Assembly: GCA_033439685.1 (NCBI GenBank)
Contig: JAUEDM010000002.1
Location: 5,208,001 to 5,272,000, forward strand
Direction: 5' to 3'
Length of the DNA stretch: 64,000 nt
DNA from: Apodospora peruviana
Taxonomy: Eukaryota > Ascomycota > Sordariomycetes > Sordariales > Lasiosphaeriaceae
Positions 56,089-64,000 of the stretch are shown here, piece by piece (within the stretch, counting starts at the first letter, position 1; each line of letters starts with the position of its first letter). The position numbers were made by a program, and so were the translations under genes. Under the pieces are notes generated by a model, which saw nothing but the letters and a program-made list of their open reading frames with translations, made no database searches and was not told the origin of the DNA.

Positions 56089-59000
56089 ATGAGCGAACCA
56101 GTTGCCATCGTTGGCACCAGCTGCCGATTTCCCGGTGGCTCCAACTCCCCAAGCAAGCTTTGGGAACTTTTGAAGCATCCAGTAGACCTCTCGACCGAAA
56201 TCCCACCTGGCCGCTTCAATGCCGCAAGATTCTACCACGAGAATGCAGAGCATCCTGGAGTCAGTAGTCCAGAACGATTTCTGATCAAGATTGGGACCGA
56301 GGCTAACCAATGATGATGCATCTGTACATACCTTAGACAACCAACGTGACAAAGGCATACTTCCTTGACCATGAGCCATGGGCGTTTGACAATGAATTCT
56401 TCAATATCAGCACCAGGGAGGCCGAGTCAATGGATCCACAACAGCGCATCATCTTGGAGATAGTCTACGAATCCATCGAGTCAGCTGGATATTCCATCTC
56501 GGCCCTGAGAGGTTCCAAGACTGGTGTGTTTGTGGGTCAGATGTCTGATGACTACCGTGACCTCACACTCCGGGACGTCGACTGCCACCCACAGCATGTA
56601 GGAACAGGCTTTGCACGTTCCATACTGGCCAATCGCGTGTCGTATGTTTTTGATTGGAAGGGTCCATCTCTAAATGTCGACACGGCTTGTTCCTCCAGTC
56701 TGGTTGCCCTGCACTTGGCAGTTCAATCGCTCCGGACTGGGGAGTGCGACATGGCTATAGTCGCCGGAGTCAACCTTGTCTTCAGCCCTGAGTTGTTTAG
56801 TTTCTTATCCAGCGTGAGTAGTTGTCACCTCTGATGCATTCCAAATAAAGCGACTCTCAGAAACTAACAAAGCACCAAGCTTCGCATGCTCTCCCCGACT
56901 GGGCATTCCCGCATGTGGGATGCAAGTGCCGATGGCTATGCTCGTGGTGAAGGATTTGCCTCGGTTGTTATAAAGACGCTGAAGAAAGCCGTAGCCGATG
57001 GCGACGACATAGAAAGCATAATACGCAACACTGCTATCAACCAAGACGGACGTTCATCAGGTCTGACGGCCCCGAGTGCAGGGGCTCAGGCCGAGCTCAT
57101 CAGATCCACATATGCGGCATGCGGACTGAATTGCCACAAGGAAAAAGATCGCTGTCAATATTTCGAGGCGCATGGAACAGGTACTCAGGCCGGCGATCCA
57201 AAGGAGGCCGAGGGGCTTAGCTTGTCCTTTTTCCCCGATCATGGCGATGAAGATGGAGGTCTCAGCAATGGAGTTGCTGGAGGATGCGAGCGAGCAAAAA
57301 TCCAGGTTGGCTCGATTAAGACTGTTGTGGGACACTTGGAGGGTGCAGCTGGACTGGCGAGCCTTTTGAAGGCTTCACTGGCGGTACAGCATGGGCTGAT
57401 ACCACCAAACTTGCACTTTGATCGGCTGAATCCTGATATAAAGCCGTATTATCAACATTTGGAAGTACCAACTTGCCTGATACACTGGCCCAATTTGCCC
57501 AAAGGAACGCCCAGAAGGGCCAGTGTCAACAGTTTCGGATTCGGAGGCACAAATGCCCACGTCATCATTGAGAGTTGGGCCTCAGATCGGTCCGCAGCCC
57601 CCAACGTACACTCTTCTGTCTCCTGCTGGGGACCTTTTGTCTTGTCTGCCAAATCTGAGACAGCTCTATCAGCCATGATCGCCTCTCTGTCCACGTCACT
57701 CAAAAGCCAAAACAATGTCAACATGACCAGACTGGCATGGACGCTGCAAGCTCATCGAACACAGTTCGCGTACAGGGTGTCCTTTTCTGCCAATAGCAAA
57801 AAAGAGCTAACAACAAGACTGGATTCCGCCATCAAAGACGGAGGAGGACAAGTGTCCACTGGTACCAAGGCAGCAAAAGTCTCCGAAGTGCGCATACTGG
57901 GCATATTTACCGGGCAAGGCGCCCAATGGGCGACCATGGGGGCGAGCTTGCTTCGTTACTCGGAAACGTTTCGGCGGACCATGCAGCAGCTCCAGTCAAT
58001 TCTGCAGAGTATCCCGCAAGGCCCGACCTGGTCCTTGACTGAGCAACTGTTGCGTCAATGCAACCCAGAAGAAGCCTTGCCCGCCGAGATCTCACAACCC
58101 CTCTGTACCGCGCTCCAGATTGCCCTGGTGGATTTGCTCAAAGAATGTGGCATAACATTCAAGGCGGTGATCGGTCATTCATCGGGGGAAATTTCTGCTG
58201 CATACGCTGCCGGCGTCATCGGAGCTGCAGATGCTATGCTGATTGCATACTACAGAGGCTATCACTCCTCTAGAGTACAGAGTGTGGGCGGAAGTCCTGG
58301 GAAGATGATGGCTGTCGGGATGGCTCCAGAGGATGCTGAAGCCTTCTGTCGACAGCCGCAGTTTCAGGGCAGAGTCTGCGTGGCAGCCAAGAATTCACCT
58401 TCAAGTACCACTCTCTCAGGAGACGCTGTGGCCATTGATGAGGCGAGAGCAATTCTCGATAACAAGTCAGTATTTGCTAGGGCTCTCAAGGTGGACACAG
58501 CATACCATTCCCATCATATGGAACGTGTCCAAGGCTCATACCTCGCATCACTCAAGGAGGTCAACATCCAGCCAAGGCGGAGTTCTTTCGTGGGCAGATG
58601 CAACTGGTACTCAAGTGTACGCAACTACACAGAGGAGAAAAACACGACTGTCTCCGTGTCAGACTTGCTGAAGGACATCTACTGGGTTGACAATATGACA
58701 AGTCCAGTATTATTCTCTGAGGCTATCATGTCAGCTGCGCAGAAAGAGCACTTTGACCTCGCCATCGAGATTGGACCACATCCTGCCTTGCGAGGGCCGG
58801 CTACCGAGTCCATTAGAGCTGTCCGTGGTTCCCCTCTTCCCTACCAGGGTGTGCTGGAGAGGAATCAAGATGCTCTTAAGACGTTTGCCAATACACTTGG
58901 ATTTGTTTGGCGGAACATCGACACGCTCGCTCAGATTGTTGACTTTGCAGGCTTCTGGAAAGCCTGTGAAGGGCCAGAGTGGACGATGCCGGGGGTTCTC

Positions 59001-62000
59001 AAAGGCTTGCCATCTTACCCATGGGACCACAATAGACCCATGCTAAGGGAGTCCAAGAGATCAAAGGCATGGCGCACACAAAAAGACCAATTCCACGAGC
59101 TTCTAGGCCACCCGAACTCAGATGGAAACACCCGGGAAGTCCGTTGGCGCAACATCCTTCGACTCGGCGACGTGGAGTGGTTGCAGGGTCATCGATTCCA
59201 AAACCAGTTTCTACTTCCGGCTGCTGGATATCTGGCCATGGCGGTCGGAGCGGCGCTACACCTGGTTGGACAGGACCAATCGGTTCAGCTGATTGAACTG
59301 CAAGACGCTCAAATACTCAATGGAATCACGTTGGAGGAGAGCTCCCCCGGAGTCGACCTACGTTTCGTCATCAGGACCATCAATGATGATCCTGAGGTCA
59401 AAACTGCCGAGATATTTTGTCACTGTAGTAATGTAGATGCAGGACCCCCTGAGTTCGACAAAGAGGTTTTCACTTGTCGCGTTGTTGTGGTATTAGGGCC
59501 TGCCGCTGAAGATGTTTTGCCCGTGAGAATCGCTCCTACTCTTCCCATGACAGATGTATCCACGGACCGTTTCTACACTTGGATGCAGAAAATTGGTCTT
59601 GAGTACTCCAAGCCCTTTGTTCTGGACACAATCAAAAGACGAGCGAACCTAGCAACAATCACGACAACGCATACGGTGACTGCCAAATACCCGATTCACC
59701 CAGGCACACTGGATAGCATCTTCCAAGGCTTGTATGCTGCCTTCTCGTATCCAGGGGACGGACGGCTATGGACGACTTACCTTCCAAAGAGCTTTCGGCG
59801 AGTTCGCTTCAATATGGGGGCGTGCCGCCAGGAAATACGGGACTGCCTGAATTCCCAGATCGTTGCCGACTGCTATTTGACAGAGTCATCGTCACACACA
59901 ATGTGTGGCGACATTGATGCATTCTCCACAGGTGGCGCCCATGAACATCCCATCATTCAAATCGAAGGCGTCGTGCTGTCTTCTCTCGAGATTCCCATGC
60001 CGGCCAACGATCGGGCCATGTTTTGGCGGACCACCTGGCAACAACCAGTGCTGTCCATTGTCGAGCCGGCTGGAGCCGAGACTTGTCTTCTGACGTCTTC
60101 GGCCGAGCATCTCAACTTGTTGCATGAGGTATGCGAGAGAACGGCATACTTCTACCTCAAACAACTTCTCCGCGAGGTGGCGCAGGAAGAGGCGGCAACA
60201 ATCGAATCACACTTCCAGTACCTCTTGCGATGGGCAACTGACCATGTACTTCCAACGGCATATTCTGGCCAGCATCCTCAATGGAACCCTTGTTGGGATG
60301 CCGACACGGTAGAATCCATCACAACACTGAGGGAAACACACAGCGGCCAAATCGACCTGGAGCTCATACATCACCTGGGTCCAAAGCTTCCGTCCATAGT
60401 GCGAGGCCGCTCGGAGCCCCCGCTACAGCTCCTCATGCAAGAGGGAATGCTTGAATCTTTATATACAAACGGCATAGGGGTCCCCGAGACAAACGGCCAC
60501 CTCGCAACACTTCTGAATCACCTGGGGCACCAGTACCCTGCAATGAATGTACTCGAGATTGGCGCCGGAACCGGCGGATCGACCGCTGTTGCACTGCAAT
60601 ACTTGAGCAGGTCCAACCTCGGGAGCTATACTTTCACCGACCTTTCGCACTCATTCTTCCCAGCAGCCCGAACCCGATTTGCGGAATACGGGAGCCACAT
60701 GAGATTTCAAGTACTTGACATTGAGCGGTCGCCCGTTGAGCAGGGCTTTCAAGCGCACTCGTACGATCTCATCATCGCCGCTCATGTGCTCCATGCAACC
60801 AAGTCTATTGCTCAAACCATGTTACATTGCCACCGACTCTTGCGTCCGGGTGGTTTTTTGATTCTCCTGGAGCCTACGAATCCAAAGATGCTACGAATCC
60901 CATTTCTGTTCTCTTCTCTACCAGGATGGTGGCTTGGTCGTGAGGATCATGGTCGAGCCCACGGGGGTCCAACATTGACCGAGGCACAGTGGAATGTTGC
61001 CCTGACGAAGAATAACCTCTTCTCGGGAGTTGATCAAGTCCGAAGAGACTTCCCGGAAGACTCCATGCATGCCTTGTCGGTCATGATGAGTCAGGCAGTC
61101 GACGACCGCATCAATGTCTTGAGGAATCCGCTGAATCTGGCCAGAGGCGTGGCGCAGATCGATCAATTGCTTATTATTGGCGGGCGGACTTTGATAGTCT
61201 CCAAAATTGCAAGCCAGATACAAAATCTACTCGGTCCATTTGCAAGACATACAAGGGTGGTGGACCGCCTGGAGGACGTGCTGCTGGCGAATGGTTGTCT
61301 AAAGTATGGAAAAAGCGCCGTCGTCTGTCTTGGCGGACTAGAGGAAGCAACCTGGGCAAGGATGAACCGGCAGCGCCTCGAGGCCATGCAGTCGCTGTTT
61401 CGAGAGGCCCAATATGTTCTCTGGGCTACGCAGGGCTGTCGTGGTGACGATCCGTATGCTGGCATGATGGTGGGCATTGCCCGCTCGGTCTTCCGGGAGC
61501 TTGCCCATCTTCGACTACAGCTTGTCGATCTGGACCGCATCCGTCTTCGGAGGAACCAACCAGATGGCGATGCTACTTTGTTCTCCGAGAATCTCCTGCG
61601 CACAATTTGCCTTGACCTCCCCAGTTACAATCATGACATTCTTTGGAGCGATGAGACGGAGATAGCGGTTGATGGAGATGGTGCTGTTCACATCCCGAGA
61701 GTCATTCCAGATGACGACTTAAACAACTCCTTCAACTCCGGCAGGAGACTGATTACCAGGAGCCTGTGTCCCGTCTCCAACCCTATTGAAATCTCTGTTA
61801 GTAAAGGCCGAGGATTTGTCTTGGATGAAGCACAAATTGGAGCTGGTTCGCTCCAGGCTGTCTCGTCCTCACTGTTTCGATTTGCTTGCTCAGATGGCTC
61901 TGAGCCCTTTTACATTGTCTTGGGCTTTCCTCCCAACGATAATGAACAGCAGCTCGTGACCATTTCATCTATAAATGGATCAGCCGTTCCAGTCACGACC

Positions 62001-64000
62001 TCCCAGCCTGTCTTCTCCTGCAAAGGGCCAACAGGGACAGACAAGATACTGCTGCCAGCCTTGATGAGGATAATAATGTGCGAGAGCTTTTTGGAAGGCA
62101 GCAGCACTGGAACAGTCTGGATCCATGATGCTGATGACTATACAGCTGAGGTTATATACAAAATGGCGAGTGAGAAGGGTATTGCCGTGTTCCTGACCAC
62201 CAGCAACCCGGCGTCCGCGCTGCATGCTCGTGGGAGGGCAACTTACATCCACCCAAGGGCTAAAAAACACCGAGTCAAATGCCTAATCCCTAGCAATATA
62301 ACGCGATTCGTGAGCATGGGAACGAAGGCGGACGTATCTGCCCCCCAACTCGCAGAATACTTAGTCGGACGCGAGGTGGGCATTCGGCAAGGCATCCATG
62401 ATATCAGCATTGATCGGACCATTTCGCTGTCATACAGCAGATCTAAACTAGCCAGAATCCTGGAGAGGTACTGTTCTGACCCCGACAGATTATACGACCT
62501 TGTTGGCCACCAACAACCACCAACAACCAGCTTGGTCAAGGCAAGTCTGCTACACGAGCAGTCACCTAGAGCAAGCGCTACAAGCATCATATCCTGGACC
62601 GACGTGCAATCTGTGCAGGTAAGAGTGGCACCACCCGCCAATACGCCTGGTCTCTTGTCAGGGCATAAGACCTACTTCCTCATTGGGCTCACAGGTGACG
62701 TCGGACTATCCCTCTGTGAGTGGATGGTGGATCACGGAGCCAAGTACCTAGTCGTTGCCAGCAGGAATCCTGTTGTGCCTCCAGAAATGCACAACCATCT
62801 TGAACGGAAAGGGGCGACGGTACGAATATTCACCCTCGACGTTGCGGACATGGAGCATCTCAAAACAGTACATGACGAGATCGTCTCATCCATGCCTCCG
62901 ATCGGCGGAGTAGCCAACGGCGCTCTGGTCGTCCGTGACCACCCCTTCGACGGCATGTCCCTCCAAGATTTGGAAGCCGTCTTCAGACCCAAGGTGATCG
63001 GAAGCCAGAACCTGGACAACCTTTTCTTCTCGACCCCACTGGATTTCTTCATTCTCTTTTCATCAGTCGCAAGCATTGTCGGCAAGCCCGCCCAGTCCAG
63101 TTACAATGCCGCCAACCTGTTCATGTCGACTTTGGCTATTAAGAGGCGCAAGAGAGGATTGGCAGCGTCGGTGATGCACTTTGGGATGCTTCTTGGGTTT
63201 GGCTTCATACACGGACAGGCTGGACCCACTGTCGAGGCGAGGTTTCGGCAAGATGACCTGCCTGCTATTCCTGAGACTGAGTTTCATGAGATATTCGCTC
63301 AGACAATCCTGTCTGGCCGATCGCAATCCGGGCTGAATCCCGAGATTATTGCCGGGCTTGGAACTGAGATCGATACGCCTTGGCGTGCAATGGCACGGTT
63401 TGGACACTGTCGGACTAAGGGTAGTAAGGATGCACTCGACGGTGAGCTGCAACAGCATCACTACCGAGGACAGACGAATAATCAAAGCATTCGAGATGAT
63501 TTGAAAGGGGCGACTGACAGCCAAAAGGCCATCTCCGTCTTGAAGGTCGCCATTGCTGCCAGACTGAGCTTGGCTCTTGGCTCGCAGACTTCTTCAGAGG
63601 ACAGCTTGGACGAAAACGTTGGACTAATCAGTTTGGGTCTTGACTCTTTGGTTGCCGTCGAGATTCGCTCGTGGCTACTGAAATTGCTGGAGGTCGACGT
63701 ACCGGTGTTGAAGTTCTTGAGCGGTTCTTCGCTGAAGGATATATGCCATCATGTGCTCGGCCAACTCCCACCTTTTCTGATGCCCTGGGAAAAAGTTCAC
63801 GGAAAGGAGGGAGAAATTAACGACGACGCTACGGGCCTCGATGTTCTCCCCCCCCTGGAGTCTCGGGATGCACCTGCGACGAACGGCATCATGAACGGTA
63901 TTACAAAACAAAACTCGGCATACCCCCCGGGTCAGAGCCTAGCGCTGGATGCCGTCCAAGGGGATCAAACACCTTCAAATTCGTTAGCTTCAGGCGAACC
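56089..64000 (+). CDS. Highly reducing type I polyketide synthase (PKS-NRPS/LovB clade), 3' end off the window
   Basis: Exons 56089-56259, 56337-56813 and 56880 onward, still open at 64000 with 2589 residues in view. It builds a polyketide from malonyl-CoA. Domains in order: KS (Cys175, His314, His368), AT (GHSSGE, Ser650), DH (His987 in GHRFQNQFLLP, Asp1161 in HPGTLD), C-methyltransferase (LEIGAGTGG at about 1441-1449), then a structural KR and a remnant region without an ER nucleotide motif, KR (GLTGDVGLSL at about 2152, Tyr2291 in SSYNAAN) and ACP (GLDSL, Ser2472). After the ACP comes a Pro/Asn/Gly/Ser-rich linker to the edge. The KR wording and linker fit PKS-NRPS hybrids, where ER is supplied in trans; a LovB-type synthase is the alternative. 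Reading frame checked base by base, no stops. Confidence 0.93.

Noticed and set aside
1..64000. CRISPR arrays, bacterial operons, insertion sequences
   Set aside because: Gene structure is eukaryotic with introns. No regularly spaced repeats with unique spacers and no transposase or reverse-transcriptase reading frame seen.

Overview
This is nuclear DNA of a filamentous ascomycete (Pezizomycotina, most likely Sordariomycetes). The evidence is short introns of about 50-110 bp with GTRNGT-like donors, fungus-specific families (Erg4, Ecm14, Alb1, an Ams2/Spt21-like GATA protein, a Pth11-like receptor, a fungal NLR relic, a fungal type I polyketide synthase), and an intron-containing tRNA-Phe. 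Exon boundaries were worked out by hand from splice motifs, reading phase and family similarity. They are predictions, not transcript-supported.

The left two thirds (1 to about 44 kb) is housekeeping DNA with genes on both strands. In order: a Bmt6-type 25S rRNA methyltransferase (+); a Sac-domain phosphoinositide phosphatase with an hSac2 domain (-); Snu13 (-), divergent from V-ATPase proteolipid subunit c (+); the C-24(28) sterol reductase Erg4 (-); a claudin-like four-helix membrane protein (-); a Sec7-PH ArfGEF (-); the pseudopeptidase Ecm14 (-); an unidentified Ser/Lys-rich protein (+); a GPI-anchored PEBP-like protein (+); a 1368-residue Ams2/Spt21-like GATA-finger protein with two polyQ runs (+); RPA subunit 3 (-); an ATF/CREB-type bZIP (+); tRNA-Phe(GAA) (-); Alb1 (-); and a membrane-anchored ubiquitin hydrolase with a long charged coiled-coil tail (+).

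From about 44.1 kb the character changes to accessory DNA: long gene-poor stretches, tandem repeats, decayed genes and duplicated fragments. A frameshifted NLR relic that has lost its P-loop lies at 46.5-48.5 kb. It is bracketed by two related gene fragments in opposite orientation. Next come a Pth11-like rhodopsin-fold receptor (-), a DHA2-type MFS transporter (+), an EthD-domain protein (-), and a highly reducing polyketide synthase (+) that starts at 56089 and is still open at the right edge (2589 residues in view). The synthase has KS-AT-DH-MT-(structural KR, no working ER seen)-KR-ACP and then a linker. This resembles the PKS half of a PKS-NRPS or a LovB-type synthase.

The receptor, transporter, EthD protein and synthase look like one side of a secondary-metabolite cluster that continues past the window. 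Three copies of a 13-bp motif lie in the shared receptor/transporter promoter. A diverged copy of the end of the EthD gene lies 5.3 kb away, so the locus has been rearranged.
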